64,000 nt of DNA from Microbacterium lushaniae (GTDB lineage: Bacteria; Actinomycetota; Actinomycetes; Actinomycetales; Microbacteriaceae), in NCBI RefSeq assembly GCF_008727775.1, contig NZ_CP044232.1, forward strand, positions 620,001 through 684,000. The letters run 5' to 3'. Under the pieces are notes generated by a model. It did not search any database and was not told where the DNA came from. It worked only from the letters and a program-made list of their open reading frames with translations. A program made the translations under genes and the position numbers. This document shows, one piece after another, positions 34,416 through 45,077 of the stretch (positions within the stretch are counted from its first letter, which is position 1; each line of letters starts with the position of its first letter).

Positions 34416-36972
34416 CCAGAACCTCCCGTGGTGACAGAGTGCCGCCGCGCGCGACGGCGGCATCGAGCAGGGGGCCGGCTCCGTCGTCGGCGAGGGTCTC
34501 GAAGGCGGGGGCGTACAGGTCGAGCTGGCCGGCGTCGGTGGTGCCCGTCCGCCGGCGGGCGGCGGCTGCGGCGCCCAGCATGAGGCCGGCGTCTTCGACG
34601 TCGCCCTTCACGGCGGCCACGGCGGCGCGGCCCTCCAGGCCGTAGGCGATGCCCTCGTCGTGACCGAGCGCCAGGGATGCGTTCAGGCTCTCGGTGAAGT
34701 CGGCCTCGGCGCCGTCGACGTCGCCGAGGGCCAGGCGCGCCCAGCCCCGGTGGTGCTGCGCGATGACGATGCCCAGGCGCTCGCTGTTGGCCGAGGCCAG
34801 CGCGAGACTGCGCTCGAAGCGGTCGAGCGCGGTGGTGGTGTCGCCCAGCAGCAGATCCAGCCGGCCCATGGGCACGAGGGCCATCGCCTCGCCCCACTGA
34901 TCCGCGGCCGCGGCGAACCCGTCGATCGCGTGCGTGAGCACCGCCTGCGCACCGGCGACATCGGGTCCCTCGCGACGGGCCAGGAGAGCCAGTCCGAGCG
35001 ACAGTCGCGCCAGAGCCGCGCCGCGTGCATCGCCGGCCTCTTCGAACAGATCCGCGGCGCGCGTGAGGCCGGGGATCACGTCGACATCGGGATGCTGCCA
35101 GAACGTGATGGCGTGCGCGTAATAGTTCGCCACCGCCTCCGTCCATGGGCTGAGAGCGACGCCCTCCGCCTCCGCGCGGCTCAGCACCTCCGCCATGCGC
35201 GCCTGCTGGGCGCCCAGCATCCCGCTCAGCCACGCGTAGAGGTACAGCGCCCACGCCATCCGCGCCGCCTCGTCGAAGCGTGAGGCGTCGATGAGTGCGC
35301 GCAGCACCGCCGACAGGTTCTCCGTCTCGGCGTCCAGCCGCAGGAGCCACGCGGGCTGGGTCGAGCCGTTCATGTCATGTGCCGCGGTCTCCGCCAGCGA
35401 CGCGTAATGCCGGATCCAGCGCTCCCGCACGGTGTCGGGGTACGCCATCTCGCTCGCGTAGGCGCGCACGAGCGTCAGCATCGCGAACACCCGCACGCCT
35501 CGCCGTTCCTGCTGCTGGAGGAGGCTCGCGTCAACGAGCGCGTCCAGTACGGGTTCCGCATCCACCGTGGGGAGGCCCTCGAGCACCGACTCGGCCGCGG
35601 CGCGCGTGAAGGGCCCCGCGAACACCGCGAGCGCGGCCAGGGCGGCCTGCGCGTCGTCGTCGAGCAGACGCACGCTCCACTCGATGGTGCTGCGGATGGT
35701 GCGCTGGCGCGTGGGCAGGTCGCGGGCGCCGTCGACCAGCAGCGACAGCGCCGACCCCAGTCGCTCGAGGATCTCCTGGGGAGTGTGCGACCGCATCCGT
35801 GCCGCGGCCAGTTCGATGGCCAGCGGCAGTCCATCCAGAGCGCGGCAGATCGCGGCGATCGTCGGCGCGTCGGCCGCGGTGAGGCGGAACCCGGGCAGCA
35901 CCGCGGAGGCCCGCTCGACGAACAGCGCGACGGAGGCGCTCGCCTCGATCGCGGCGAGGCCATCGTCCTCGCCCGGGGCGCGGAGCGGTGCCAGGGCGTA
36001 GACCCGCTCGGCGCGCAGGCGCAACGGCGACCGGCTCGTCACCAGGACCGTGAGCCGGGGGAGGGCCGTGAGCAGCCGGACGAGGGAGTCGGCGGCATCC
36101 AGGACGTGCTCCATGTTGTCGAGCACGAGCGTGTAGTCGCGTCCGTCCAGCGCGGCGATCAGCGCGGCTTCCAGCGGCCGGTCGCCGCCGTCGCGCACCC
36201 CCACCGCCCGCGCGACGGCGGGGAGGACCTCCTCGGGCGAGCCGACGGATTCCAGCAGGGCGAAGGCCACTTCGCCGCCGTCCGCGGCGATGGCCGAGGC
36301 CACCTCGATCGCCAGCCGCGACTTGCCGATGCCGCCGGGGCCCACGAGCGTGACGACGCGCGCGGCGGGGGAGCGCAGCATCCGCAGGATCTCGTCGCGG
36401 TCGTGGGCGCGGCCGATGATCGGATTGAAACTGCTCGGGATGCCGGTGCCCGCGACGGCCGGCGGTGGCGGCGGGGCGGGGACGACCGAGGCGCGGGCCG
36501 CCGCGTCGAAGCGGTCGGCGAGCAGGGTCGACAGGTCGTTGGTGACGAGTTCGCGCAGCTCCGCCGGATCGTGGAAGGACTTGTACGACACGCGGTCGTC
36601 GTCGCGGATGCGGGCCAGCAGCGCCGAGAGGCGCTCCTCGCGCTGCGGGGCCGGCGCCTTGATGTAGATGAGTGACGGCATGTCGCCGGAGAGGCGGTAC
36701 TCGTCTTCGAGGCCGGAGATCTCCTCCCCTGGCCCGATCCAGCCGTAGCTCTGCCAGTAGATGCCGAGGAAGATGTCGCTCTGGTCGAGGTAGGACCGGT
36801 ACAGCGACCGCGGCGGATGCGGACGGGCGCCGAGTTCGAACATGACGGGGGCCAGGCGCAGCCCTTCCACGGCCTCGCGCGCGGCGGCTCGTTCGGGCTG
36901 GAGTTCTCCGAGGGTCGAGCTGACGAAGACGCGGAGTCGCTGGTCGGGTGTCCTGATCGGATCGGGCGCCAT
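34399..36972 (-). CDS. DUF4062-NTPase-TPR (STAND) protein
   Basis: An 857-residue multidomain protein. Residues about 13-105 are DUF4062 (RLRVFVSSTLGELQPERAA; GIYWQSYGW). A Pro-rich linker leads to a STAND-type NTPase with Walker A GPGGIGKSR (about 211), Walker B TLVLDNMEH (about 281), the sensor VTSRSPLRLRAERV and DGLPLAIELAAAR. A winged-helix-like region follows, then helical TPR-like repeats from about 510 to the end. The ATG 36970-36972 is used; the TTG nine bases upstream lacks spacing. STAND proteins switch on by oligomerising after ligand binding, and several families are antiphage sensors. Here no SARP DNA-binding domain is present. Its true function is unknown. Confidence 0.85.
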   Translation of the reverse strand: MAPDPIRTPDQRLRVFVSSTLGELQPERAAAREAVEGLRLAPVMFELGARPHPPRSLYRSYLDQSDIFLGIYWQSYGWIGPGEEISGLEDEYRLSGDMPSLIYIKAPAPQREERLSALLARIRDDDRVSYKSFHDPAELRELVTNDLSTLLADRFDAAARASVVPAPPPPPAVAGTGIPSSFNPIIGRAHDRDEILRMLRSPAARVVTLVGPGGIGKSRLAIEVASAIAADGGEVAFALLESVGSPEEVLPAVARAVGVRDGGDRPLEAALIAALDGRDYTLVLDNMEHVLDAADSLVRLLTALPRLTVLVTSRSPLRLRAERVYALAPLRAPGEDDGLAAIEASASVALFVERASAVLPGFRLTAADAPTIAAICRALDGLPLAIELAAARMRSHTPQEILERLGSALSLLVDGARDLPTRQRTIRSTIEWSVRLLDDDAQAALAALAVFAGPFTRAAAESVLEGLPTVDAEPVLDALVDASLLQQQERRGVRVFAMLTLVRAYASEMAYPDTVRERWIRHYASLAETAAHDMNGSTQPAWLLRLDAETENLSAVLRALIDASRFDEAARMAWALYLYAWLSGMLGAQQARMAEVLSRAEAEGVALSPWTEAVANYYAHAITFWQHPDVDVIPGLTRAADLFEEAGDARGAALARLSLGLALLARREGPDVAGAQAVLTHAIDGFAAAADQWGEAMALVPMGRLDLLLGDTTTALDRFERSLALASANSERLGIVIAQHHRGWARLALGDVDGAEADFTESLNASLALGHDEGIAYGLEGRAAVAAVKGDVEDAGLMLGAAAAARRRTGTTDAGQLDLYAPAFETLADDGAGPLLDAAVARGGTLSPREVLDAVAH

Positions 36973-37061
36973 GAGGGCCAACTTCCGGGCTCGGGTGTTC
37001 GCGATTCCAGGGTAGCGCGGGCCGCGGCGCTGCGGGCAGGCGGCGAGTGCGGAGCCCGGGG

Positions 37062-37073
37062 TAGCATGGGCGC
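37062..37073 (+). promoter_or_regulatory. Putative leaderless promoter of coaA
   Basis: TAGCAT (37062-37067) ends six bases before the GTG start at 37074, the spacing expected for a -10 element that begins transcription at the start codon itself. No ribosome site precedes the GTG. The -35 region is unremarkable. Confidence 0.45.
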
Positions 37074-38018
37074 GTGCCCGCCGAGACCGCCGCGCCGTCG
37101 CTGAGCCCGTACCGCGAGATCGACCGATCCGACTGGGCGCGACTGGCCGCGGGGATGCTGCAGCCGCTCACCGAGACCGAAGTCGTGCAGCTGCGGGGCC
37201 TCGGGGATCGGCTCGACGTCCGCGAGGTGCACGAGGTCTATCTACCCCTCAGCCGGCTGCTGAGCCTGTATGCGAAGGCGACCAAGCGGCTCGGAGCGGA
37301 CACCGCATCCTTCCTCGGTGAGCAGGACGTCACGACCCCGTTCGTCATCGGCGTGGCCGGGTCGGTGGCGGTGGGCAAGTCGACCATCGCGCGGCTGCTG
37401 CGCGAGCTCATGAGCCGCTGGGCCGACACCCCGCGCGTGGAACTCGTCACCACCGACGGGTTCCTCTACCCCAACGCCGAACTCGAGCGCCGCGGCCTCA
37501 TGGACCGCAAGGGCTTCCCCGAGTCGTACGACAGGCGTGCGCTGGTCGAGTTCCTGCGCGAGGTCAAGAGCGGCGCCGCCGAGGCTCGCGCACCGTTCTA
37601 TTCGCACATGCGGTACGACATCATGCCCGACGCGCACGTCACCGTCCGCCGGCCCGATGTCGTGATCGTCGAGGGCCTCAACGTGCTGCAGCCCCCGCCC
37701 GCGCCCAACGACGTCGCCGTGAGCGACCTGTTCGACTTCTCCATCTACGTCGACGCCGATGCCGCCCACGTCGAGCAGTGGTACGTCGAGCGATTCCTGG
37801 CCATGCGCAAGGGCGCCTTCAGCAACCCGAACTCGTATTTCCGCGTGTTCGCCGACATCAGCGACGACGAGGCGGTCGAGCGCGCCCTCGGCTACTGGCG
37901 CGACATCAACCTGCCGAACCTGCTGGAGAACGTGCTGCCCACCCGGCATCGGGCGACCCTCGTGCTGCAGAAGGCCGCCGACCACACCGTCGAGCGCGTC
38001 CGGCTCCGCAAGCTCTAG
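37074..38018 (+). CDS. coaA: Type I pantothenate kinase
   Basis: A 314-residue enzyme for the first step of coenzyme A synthesis, phosphorylation of pantothenate. The P-loop is [12 protein letters not shown], followed by [19 protein letters not shown] and the pantothenate-binding region [10 protein letters not shown] and [20 protein letters not shown]. Length and motifs are standard for type I (CoaA). It starts at GTG 37074 and ends convergent with a small membrane-protein gene. Confidence 0.97.
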   Translation: MPAETAAPSLSPYREIDRSDWARLAAGMLQPLTETEVVQLRGLGDRLDVREVHEVYLPLSRLLSLYAKATKRLGADTASFLGEQDVTTPFVIGVAGSVAVGKSTIARLLRELMSRWADTPRVELVTTDGFLYPNAELERRGLMDRKGFPESYDRRALVEFLREVKSGAAEARAPFYSHMRYDIMPDAHVTVRRPDVVIVEGLNVLQPPPAPNDVAVSDLFDFSIYVDADAAHVEQWYVERFLAMRKGAFSNPNSYFRVFADISDDEAVERALGYWRDINLPNLLENVLPTRHRATLVLQKAADHTVERVRLRKL

Positions 38019-38022
38019 GCCC

Positions 38023-38044
38023 GCGGCCGCGGTTCAGCGGCCGC
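38023..38044. terminator. GC-rich hairpin after coaA
   Basis: Two copies of the self-complementary octamer GCGGCCGC (38023-38030 and 38037-38044) separated by GGTTCA. They can pair as a strong stem between the convergent coaA and small membrane-protein genes; the second copy overlaps the end of the latter. No T-run is present. Confidence 0.4.
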
Positions 38045-38348
38045 GCTTGCCGTGGACGGCCGGCACCGAGGCGAAGTACTGCGCGACGGCGAACGCCATC
38101 CCCAGCCCGCCGAGCCCGAACGCCACCCGCGCCGAGGTGGCCGTGGGGCGCCGGCGCAGCAGCGCGGCACCGGCGAGGTTCATCGCCGCCCACACGATGT
38201 TCGCGGCGGGGGAGGACAGCCCTCGGCCGGGCGGATCGGCGAACGGCGTCGGGAACGGCTGACCGCGCAGAGCGCTCACCGCGTGCGGCACCGCATTGAC
38301 GGTGAGCGCGCCGGCGGCGACCTGGCGCAGGAATCGGGCAGCAGACAT
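38034..38348 (-). CDS. Small membrane protein of unknown function
   Basis: A 104-residue protein. It starts at ATG 38346-38348, eight bases after GAGGAG. An N-terminal segment ([20 protein letters not shown]) and two later hydrophobic stretches (about 47-62 and 74-93) suggest three membrane helices. I do not recognise a named family with certainty. Its neighbours, coaA and an acetyltransferase, give no functional hint. Confidence 0.65.
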   Translation of the reverse strand: MSAARFLRQVAAGALTVNAVPHAVSALRGQPFPTPFADPPGRGLSSPAANIVWAAMNLAGAALLRRRPTATSARVAFGLGGLGMAFAVAQYFASVPAVHGKRGR

Positions 38349-38433
38349 CCAGAGCTCCTCTTCTCGAGTGGCCCCGAGCGTATTCGCGCCCCGATTTCCC
38401 CGACCGGGGGTTGCGCCCGACAGCGCCGCCGGG

Positions 38434-39039
38434 TCAGGCGAGGGGATGCAGCGTGCCCGAGGACTCCCGGTAGCGCTCGCCGGTGGCGGGGCACACCCAG
38501 TCCTCGCCATCCTGGGACAGCGGCCGGCCCGCGCGGCCGACCCAGCCGATGCGGCGGGCGGGCACGCCGACCACGAGGGCGAAGTCGGGCACGTCCTTGG
38601 TCACGACCGCGCCGGCCGCCACGAGCGCCCACGCCCCTACGCGCACCGGCGCGATGCACACCGCGCGGGCGCCGATCGAGGCCCCCTCGCCGATCTCGAC
38701 GCCGACAGCATCCCAGTCGTCCGCCGACTTCAGCTGCCCCTCGGGCGTGATCGCGCGCGGGTACTCGTCGTTGGTCAGCACCGCGGCCGGCCCGATGAAG
38801 ACCCCCCGTGCCAGACGTGCAGGCTCGTACACGAGCGCGTAGTTCTGCAGCTTGCTGCCCTCGCCGATCTCCACGCCCGGTCCCACGTAGGCGCCGCGGC
38901 CCACGATGCAGTCGGCCCCGAGCACGGCGCCCTCGCGCACCTGGGCGAGGTGCCACACCTTGGTGCGCTCGCCCACCTGAGCCCCCTCGGCGACGTCGGC
39001 GGTGGCCGCGATGAACGGCTGATCGGTGTGCGAAACCAT
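38434..39039 (-). CDS. Hexapeptide-repeat sugar N-acetyltransferase, WlbB-like
   Basis: A 201-residue left-handed beta-helix enzyme. Hexapeptide turns run through [40 protein letters not shown] and [32 protein letters not shown] is typical of acetyl-CoA:UDP-amino-sugar acetyltransferases such as WlbB. ATG 39039 is preferred to GTG 39045 because GAGGAG lies six bases before it. It sits divergent from the second EPS locus, whose Gfo/Idh and DegT enzymes would supply its amino-sugar substrate. Confidence 0.85.
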   Translation of the reverse strand: MVSHTDQPFIAATADVAEGAQVGERTKVWHLAQVREGAVLGADCIVGRGAYVGPGVEIGEGSKLQNYALVYEPARLARGVFIGPAAVLTNDEYPRAITPEGQLKSADDWDAVGVEIGEGASIGARAVCIAPVRVGAWALVAAGAVVTKDVPDFALVVGVPARRIGWVGRAGRPLSQDGEDWVCPATGERYRESSGTLHPLA

Positions 39040-39101
39040 GGACACTCCTCTGCGCGCAGGCGGATCCGTGAAAATGCTCGTGCACGGCCCGCTCTAAACG
39101 C

Positions 39102-39255
39102 TATACTCGCGGCGGGGATACAGGCGACTCTGCACCGGTCACGGCGCGGACGTAGGCTGTCATGGATATCCGCCTTCGGGTGGACTGGGGTCCGCCGGGG
39201 GCGGAAAGCCCGCAGCGCTTGGGAGTGCGGCGGGTGGTCTGGGGAAAAATTGGGG
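39102..39255 (+). promoter_or_regulatory. Upstream region of the surface-protein gene with phased TGGGG repeat
   Basis: The 210-bp gap before the giant gene holds a TATACT -10-like element (39102-39107). It also holds TGGGG-AAAAAT-TGGGG (39240-39255), the same 11-bp period as the repeats at 6133 and 6181. The repeat overlaps the proposed TTG start, so its first GGGGA could also be the ribosome site. Confidence 0.4.
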
Positions 39256-42200
39256 TACTCGACGCTCGCCGTCGATCGGAAACGATCGACTCGCGCACGC
39301 ATCATCGCGCTCGCCGTGCTGGGCGCTCTCGTCACGACGCTTCTCGTCGCGCCGGCTCCGGCGGCGCGGGCCACCGCGCCGAGCCCCTGCGGCCACGGCG
39401 TCAACCCGATCGAGTGCGAGAACCGCGAGCTCGGCACCGATCCCGACGTGTGGGACATCCAGGGTGCCGGCGACCCGACCATCCAGGGCTTCGCCACCGA
39501 CATCAGCGTCAACGCGGGTTCGCGGATCGACTTCAAGATCGACACGGATGCCGCGGACTACGCCATCGACATCTACCGCACCGGCTGGTACCAGGGTCTG
39601 GGAGCGCGCCTCATCGACAGCGTCGAGCCATCGGCTCCGCTGCCGCAGGTGCAGGACGAATGTCTCTCCGACATCTCGACGGAGCTCTACGACTGCGGCA
39701 CGTGGGACGTGTCGGCCTCGTGGGATGTCCCCGCCGATGCTGTCTCCGGCGTCTATGTCGCTCGCCTCGAGCGTGGTGACACCGGCGGTGCGAGCCACAT
39801 CACATTCATCGTCCGGCGCGACGGCAACACCTCGGACGTGCTGTTCCAGACCTCCGACCCGACATGGCACGCGTACAACTCGTACGGTGGCTCGAATTTC
39901 TACCAGGGGGCGGCGAAGGGCCGCGCGCACAAGATCAGCTACAACCGTCCCTTCGCCACGCGCGGCGGCGTCGAGAAGCGCGACTTCTACTTCAGCTCCG
40001 AATACGCCACCGTCCGCTTTCTGGAGCGCAACGGCTACGACATGAGCTACATCGCGGGCGTCGACACCGACCGCCGCGGTGAGGAGCTTCTCAACCACAA
40101 GGTCTTCCTCTCCGTCGGTCACGACGAGTACTGGTCCGGCGCGCAGCGCGCCAACATGGAAGCTGCGCGCGACGCCGGCGTGAACCTGCAGTTCCTCGCC
40201 GGCAACGAGGGCTACTGGCGCACCCGCTACGAGCCGTCGACGGTCGGGGAGCAGGGCGACTACCGCACGCTCGTGTCGTACAAGGAGACGTGGGGCTGGG
40301 ACAAGATCGACACCTCCAGCCCGGAGTGGACGGGTACCTGGCGCGACCCGCGCTACGCCGACGCCGCACAGGGCGGGCACCTGCCCGAGAACGAGCTCAT
40401 CGGCACCATGTACATGGTCAACAGCGTGTACCTGCCCGTCACGGTGAATTCCGACGAGGGCAAGGCGCGACTGTGGCGGAACACCGACCTGGCCAATCTG
40501 GCGCCGGGGACGAGTGTCGAACTGGCCGACCAGACCGTCGGATACGAGTCGAACGAGGACATCGACAACGGCTTCCGCCCGGAAGGGCTCATCCGGCTGT
40601 CGACCACGGTCGGTGAGACGCGCGAGTACCTCCGCGACTACGGCAACACTGTTGGCGCCGGCACGACCACGCACCACCTCACCCTGTACCGGGCGGCCAG
40701 CGGTGCCCTCGTGTTCTCCGCCGGCAGCGTGCAATGGGGTTGGGGTCTCGACTCCACGCACGACGGCACACGCGTGGACACCGACCAGCGGATGCAGCAG
40801 GCGCAGGTGAATCTCCTCGCCGACATGGGCGCCCAGCCCGGATCGCTCATGACGGGGCTCGTGAGCGCAACCGCGAGTGTCGACACCATCGCGCCGGCGA
40901 CGACGATCACCTCGCCGATCGCGGGGCAGACGGTGACGCACGGATCCACCGTCACCGTCACCGGCACCGCCAACGATTCCGGCGGACGCGTGGCCGGTGT
41001 CGAGGTGTCGACCGACGGCGGCGAGTCCTGGCATCCAGCCACGGGCACCACGCAGTGGAGCTACACCTACGTGCAGCAGGGCTACGCGGAGGCGAAGATC
41101 GTCGCCCGCGCCATCGACGACAGCGCGAACTTCTCGCAGACGGGCACGGCGATCGACTTGACCGTGACCGGGCCGTACACGGTCTTCGGTGCGGAGATCC
41201 CGGCTCTGGAGTCATCGAGCGACCCGGACGCGCTCGAGCTCGGATTGCGCATCACCCCGGAGGCGGACGGCTTCGTCACGGGTGTGCGCTTCTACAAGGG
41301 GGCCGGAAACGCGGGCACGCACACGGGCACGCTGTGGTCGGCTGACCAGGAGCGCATCGCGAGCGTGGTCTTCCGGGGCGAGTCGCCGACCGGCTGGCAG
41401 ACCGCTCTGTTCGATGCTCCTGTCGCCGTGACCGCGGGGACGCCGTATGTCGTGTCGTACACGGCCCCGCAGGGCGGTTACGCCTACGTCGACAACTACT
41501 GGCCCTACCAGAACACCGCGAGCAGCCCCCTCGCGGTGGAACCCGGTGTGGGCGGCGCCAGCCCCGGTCTCCACGCGGCGGCCGGTGAATACCCCTGGCG
41601 CACCTCCGGCGACTCCAACTACTTCGTCGACGCCGTGTTCGAGCCGACCACGACGTCGCCCGTACGACTGGCCGCGCGCACTCCCGCCGCGGGCAGTGGC
41701 TCGGTGCCACCCGACACCGCCGTGACGGCCGTGTTCACGCGCGACGTCGAGGCGTCCTCGGTCGCGCTGTCTCTGACCAGCGTCGACGGCGGCCCGGTCG
41801 CCGGGACCATGTCGTACGACGCCGCCACGCGCGTCGTGCGCTTCACTCCGGCGGAGCCGCTCGCCGAACTGACCGACTACACGGTGACGATCGCTGCCAC
41901 GCCGTCGGACGGAACGGCGTTCGAGCCGGGCGAGCCGTGGACCTTCCGCACCGCGCAGGCCATCGCGTCGGAGGGGCAGTGCCCCTGCTCGCTCTACACC
42001 GACCTCGACCGGCCGCTGATCTCCTCCGATGCCGACACGTCCAGCGTCACCGTCGGCACGCGCTTCACGGTCGCCGAGTCGGGCGTCGTCACCGGGATGC
42101 GGTTCTTCAAGGGCACGGCGAACCTCGGCACGCACACGGGGATGCTGTGGGATGCCGACGGCTTCGAACTCGGGCGCGTGACGTTCGCCGATGAAACCAC

Positions 42201-45063
42201 CTCGGGGTGGCAGACCGCGGTGTTCGATCGCCCGATCGCCGTGGTCCCGGGGATGGAGTACACGGTTTCGTACATCGCGCCGTCCGGCCGCTACGCGGTG
42301 AGCCCGGGCGCATACGCCGATGGCTTCAGCCGTGGACCCCTGACCGTCTCCGCCCAGGGCGGCGCCTTCACCTACCAGGGCGGGTTCCCCGCCCGGACCT
42401 CCTCGTCGAGCTACTTCGTGGACGTCATCTTCGAGCGCGCGGCCACCGGCCCGGCGCTGGAGACGACGACGCCGCTCGCCGGCGCGACGGACGTGGCCGC
42501 CGGCACCGACATCACCGCGACGTTCGACACGGAGCTGACGACCGTGCCGGCGGTGACGGTCACCGCGGACGGAGCCCCTGTGGCGGGGGTCGCAACGCTC
42601 TCCACCGATGGCCGCACGGTGACGTTCGACCCGACGGAGGCATTGCCGGCCGGTGCCGACGTGGCCACCCGGATCTCCGGGATCACCGCGGGCGGGCAGA
42701 CCGGTGTCGACCGCATGTGGTCCTTCCGGGTCCTGGCCGACGCATCACCGAGCTCGGTGAGCTTCTTCGGCTCCGCCTCGGTGGCCGGCCAGGCCGCCAA
42801 CGACGGAACATCCGTCGAGTTGGGCATGGCGTTCACGACGTCGGTTCCGGGGCGGATCACGGCGCTGCGCTTCTTCAAGGCCCCAGGCGACACCGCTGCC
42901 CACACCGGAACGCTGTGGGGACCGAACGGAAATGCGCTGGCGACCGTGACGTTCGCCCACGAATCCCCCTCGGGATGGCAGCGCGCCGAACTCACGGCCC
43001 CGGTGTCGCTCGTGCCCGGCCAGACGTACACGGTCTCCTATCTCTCACCGCAGGGTCGCTACATCCACGCCCCCGATTTCTTCACGTCGCCGGTCTCCAG
43101 CGGTCCGCTCACCGCGGTGTCGCCGCGCAACGGCACGTTCCAGTACGGCCCCGGTGGTGTCATGCCCGAGTCCAGCTGGCGGTCGTCCAACTACTCCGTG
43201 GACGTGGAGTTCCGCCCCGGCGGCGGAGAAGAGCCCGTGCCGGTCGTCACGAGCAGGACACCCGTCGGTGACGGCGTCGATACGGATGCGGCCGTGAAGG
43301 CTGTCCTGTCGGTCGCGGCGCCGTCGCCCACGCTGGCGCTGATGGCCGGCTCGGAGCCGGTGCCCGGCACCTCGACGTACGACAGCGCCTCCCGCACGAT
43401 CGGCTTCGCGCCCTCATCGGCCCTGGTGCCCGCGACGACCTATACGGCCGTCGTCCGCATCGGCGGTGAGGTGCTCGACCAGTGGACCTTCACCACCGCG
43501 GCGCCCGCGCTTCCGGGGGCGACCGACACGCTGTTCGGAAATGAGACTCCTGAGGTCGCGGCGACCACCGACACCGACCCGGTCGAAATCGGCACGGCGT
43601 TCACGGTGTCGCGTGCCGGCCACGTGTCGGCCCTTCGGTTCTTCAAGGGTCCCGGTAACACGGGGGAACACGTGGCGTCGCTGTGGGATGCGGCCACGGG
43701 GGAGCGGCTGACCTCCCTGACCTTCACCGACGAGAGTGCGGCGGGGTGGCAGCGCGCCGCCCTGGCCGAGCCGGTGCCGGTCACACCCGGGAAGACGTAC
43801 ATCGCGTCGTACTTTGCGCCGAACGGTCACTTCGCCATCACGCCGCAGTACTTCCGGTCGTCCGTGACCAGCGGCTACATCACGGCGCCCGGTGGCAGCA
43901 ACGGACGCTTCCTCTACGGACCCACAGGCGGGATGCCGACGGGATCGTGGGGTGCGTCGGGCTACTTCGTGGATGCGGAGATCGTCTTCGGGGGCACCGG
44001 GACGCCGACGCCGACGCCGACGCCGACTCCGACTCCGACTCCGACTCCGACGCCGGAACCGTCTCCGACTCCTACGCCGTCTCCGACTCCTACGCCGGAA
44101 CCGACTCCGACGCCGGAACCGTCTCCGACTCCGACTCCGACTCCGACGCCGGAACCGTCTCCGACGCCGACGCCGACGCCGACTCCGACCCCGACGCCGA
44201 CGCCGACGCCGACTCCGACTCCGACGCCTACGCCGACGCCGACTCCGACTCCGACGCCGACGCCGACGCCGACTCCTACGCCGACGCAGCCCGGCGGTCC
44301 GGTCGCCGCGGTGAGCGGGTCGGCACCGGTGGCGGCAGCCCTCGACGTCTCGCCGACCACGACGGTGTCGGCCACCCTGAACCCTGCCCCCGCATCCGCC
44401 ACGGTTGCGCTGCAGGGGCCGCTGGGTGCCGCGATCGCCGGGGAGACCGCGTACGACGCGGCCACGGGTGAGCTCGTCTTCACGCCGTCGGAGCCGCTGG
44501 CGTGGTCCACTGCCTACACCGTCACCGTCTCCTCGTCCGAGGGCGATATCAGCGGTGCGACGTGGACCTTCAGCACCGCGGCGGAGCCGGTGGTGGCGGA
44601 TGTGCAGACGATCTTCGGTGACGGAACGCCGCAGCATCCCTGGTGGGCCGACTCCGATGCCGTCCAGGTGGCGACCCGCTTCACCGTCGACACGGCGGGG
44701 AACGCCACCGGTGTGCGGTTCTACAAGGGCGAGGCGAACACCGGGCAGCACACGGGGTACCTGTGGAACGCCGCCGGCGAGCGCATCGCCGAGGTCGAGT
44801 TCGTCGACGAGACGGCGGACGGATGGCAGACCGCCCAGTTCGCTGCACCGGTCCCGCTCCTGGCGGACACGGAGTACCGCGTGGGCCTCTACAGCACGAC
44901 CGGCCGATACGCCGTCGACCTGGGCACGCTGGCGTTCGAGACGCGCGTCGGACCGTTCACGATCCCGGGCCACGGGAGCGCCTTCACCTACGGCCGGGGG
45001 TATCCGGCCGAACTCACGATCCACAACTACTGGGTCGACATCACGTTCGACGGCGCCGGCTGA
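39250..45063 (+). CDS. Giant secreted protein: DMFase-like domain, five DUF4082 and four Big_5-type Ig domains
   Basis: About 1937 residues. The only nearby start is TTG 39250, preceded by GGGGA; a signal peptide follows ([20 protein letters not shown]). Residues 40-540 resemble the large subunit of N,N-dimethylformamidase, with GHDEYW (H291-E293) at the position of that enzyme's iron ligands. An Ig-like domain follows (about 548-640), then alternating DUF4082 and Big_5-type Ig units: DUF4082 at about 644-797, 908-1063, 1169-1321, 1425-1581 and 1785-1937, with Ig units between. A Thr-Pro linker of about 95 residues precedes the last Ig unit. No sortase motif or C-terminal helix is seen, so attachment may be to wall sugars. 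Catalysis is unproven. Confidence 0.85.
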   Translation: MGYSTLAVDRKRSTRARIIALAVLGALVTTLLVAPAPAARATAPSPCGHGVNPIECENRELGTDPDVWDIQGAGDPTIQGFATDISVNAGSRIDFKIDTDAADYAIDIYRTGWYQGLGARLIDSVEPSAPLPQVQDECLSDISTELYDCGTWDVSASWDVPADAVSGVYVARLERGDTGGASHITFIVRRDGNTSDVLFQTSDPTWHAYNSYGGSNFYQGAAKGRAHKISYNRPFATRGGVEKRDFYFSSEYATVRFLERNGYDMSYIAGVDTDRRGEELLNHKVFLSVGHDEYWSGAQRANMEAARDAGVNLQFLAGNEGYWRTRYEPSTVGEQGDYRTLVSYKETWGWDKIDTSSPEWTGTWRDPRYADAAQGGHLPENELIGTMYMVNSVYLPVTVNSDEGKARLWRNTDLANLAPGTSVELADQTVGYESNEDIDNGFRPEGLIRLSTTVGETREYLRDYGNTVGAGTTTHHLTLYRAASGALVFSAGSVQWGWGLDSTHDGTRVDTDQRMQQAQVNLLADMGAQPGSLMTGLVSATASVDTIAPATTITSPIAGQTVTHGSTVTVTGTANDSGGRVAGVEVSTDGGESWHPATGTTQWSYTYVQQGYAEAKIVARAIDDSANFSQTGTAIDLTVTGPYTVFGAEIPALESSSDPDALELGLRITPEADGFVTGVRFYKGAGNAGTHTGTLWSADQERIASVVFRGESPTGWQTALFDAPVAVTAGTPYVVSYTAPQGGYAYVDNYWPYQNTASSPLAVEPGVGGASPGLHAAAGEYPWRTSGDSNYFVDAVFEPTTTSPVRLAARTPAAGSGSVPPDTAVTAVFTRDVEASSVALSLTSVDGGPVAGTMSYDAATRVVRFTPAEPLAELTDYTVTIAATPSDGTAFEPGEPWTFRTAQAIASEGQCPCSLYTDLDRPLISSDADTSSVTVGTRFTVAESGVVTGMRFFKGTANLGTHTGMLWDADGFELGRVTFADETTSGWQTAVFDRPIAVVPGMEYTVSYIAPSGRYAVSPGAYADGFSRGPLTVSAQGGAFTYQGGFPARTSSSSYFVDVIFERAATGPALETTTPLAGATDVAAGTDITATFDTELTTVPAVTVTADGAPVAGVATLSTDGRTVTFDPTEALPAGADVATRISGITAGGQTGVDRMWSFRVLADASPSSVSFFGSASVAGQAANDGTSVELGMAFTTSVPGRITALRFFKAPGDTAAHTGTLWGPNGNALATVTFAHESPSGWQRAELTAPVSLVPGQTYTVSYLSPQGRYIHAPDFFTSPVSSGPLTAVSPRNGTFQYGPGGVMPESSWRSSNYSVDVEFRPGGGEEPVPVVTSRTPVGDGVDTDAAVKAVLSVAAPSPTLALMAGSEPVPGTSTYDSASRTIGFAPSSALVPATTYTAVVRIGGEVLDQWTFTTAAPALPGATDTLFGNETPEVAATTDTDPVEIGTAFTVSRAGHVSALRFFKGPGNTGEHVASLWDAATGERLTSLTFTDESAAGWQRAALAEPVPVTPGKTYIASYFAPNGHFAITPQYFRSSVTSGYITAPGGSNGRFLYGPTGGMPTGSWGASGYFVDAEIVFGGTGTPTPTPTPTPTPTPTPTPEPSPTPTPSPTPTPEPTPTPEPSPTPTPTPTPEPSPTPTPTPTPTPTPTPTPTPTPTPTPTPTPTPTPTPTPTPTPTQPGGPVAAVSGSAPVAAALDVSPTTTVSATLNPAPASATVALQGPLGAAIAGETAYDAATGELVFTPSEPLAWSTAYTVTVSSSEGDISGATWTFSTAAEPVVADVQTIFGDGTPQHPWWADSDAVQVATRFTVDTAGNATGVRFYKGEANTGQHTGYLWNAAGERIAEVEFVDETADGWQTAQFAAPVPLLADTEYRVGLYSTTGRYAVDLGTLAFETRVGPFTIPGHGSAFTYGRGYPAELTIHNYWVDITFDGAG
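44002..44287 (+). repeat. Tandem ACGCCG/ACTCCG hexamers encoding a Thr-Pro linker
   Basis: A low-complexity tract of six-base units within the giant gene, encoding TP repeats with scattered EPS and SP units. Because the unit is six bases, gain or loss of copies keeps the frame, so linker length can vary freely between strains. Confidence 0.9.
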
Positions 45064-45077
45064 CGGCCCGTCGTTCA

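Noticed and set aside
34399..36972. STAND protein as an AfsR/SARP-type antibiotic regulator
   Set aside because: The NTPase-TPR part is similar in type, but the N-terminus is DUF4062, not a SARP DNA-binding domain.
44002..44287. Tandem repeats that could be mistaken for a CRISPR array
   Set aside because: The units are six bases with no unique spacers, lie in frame inside a gene and encode a Thr-Pro linker.
43962..44510. Antisense open frame with Gly-Val repeats opposite the Thr-Pro linker
   Set aside because: It is the mirror of the low-complexity tract, has no ribosome site and sits inside a clear gene.
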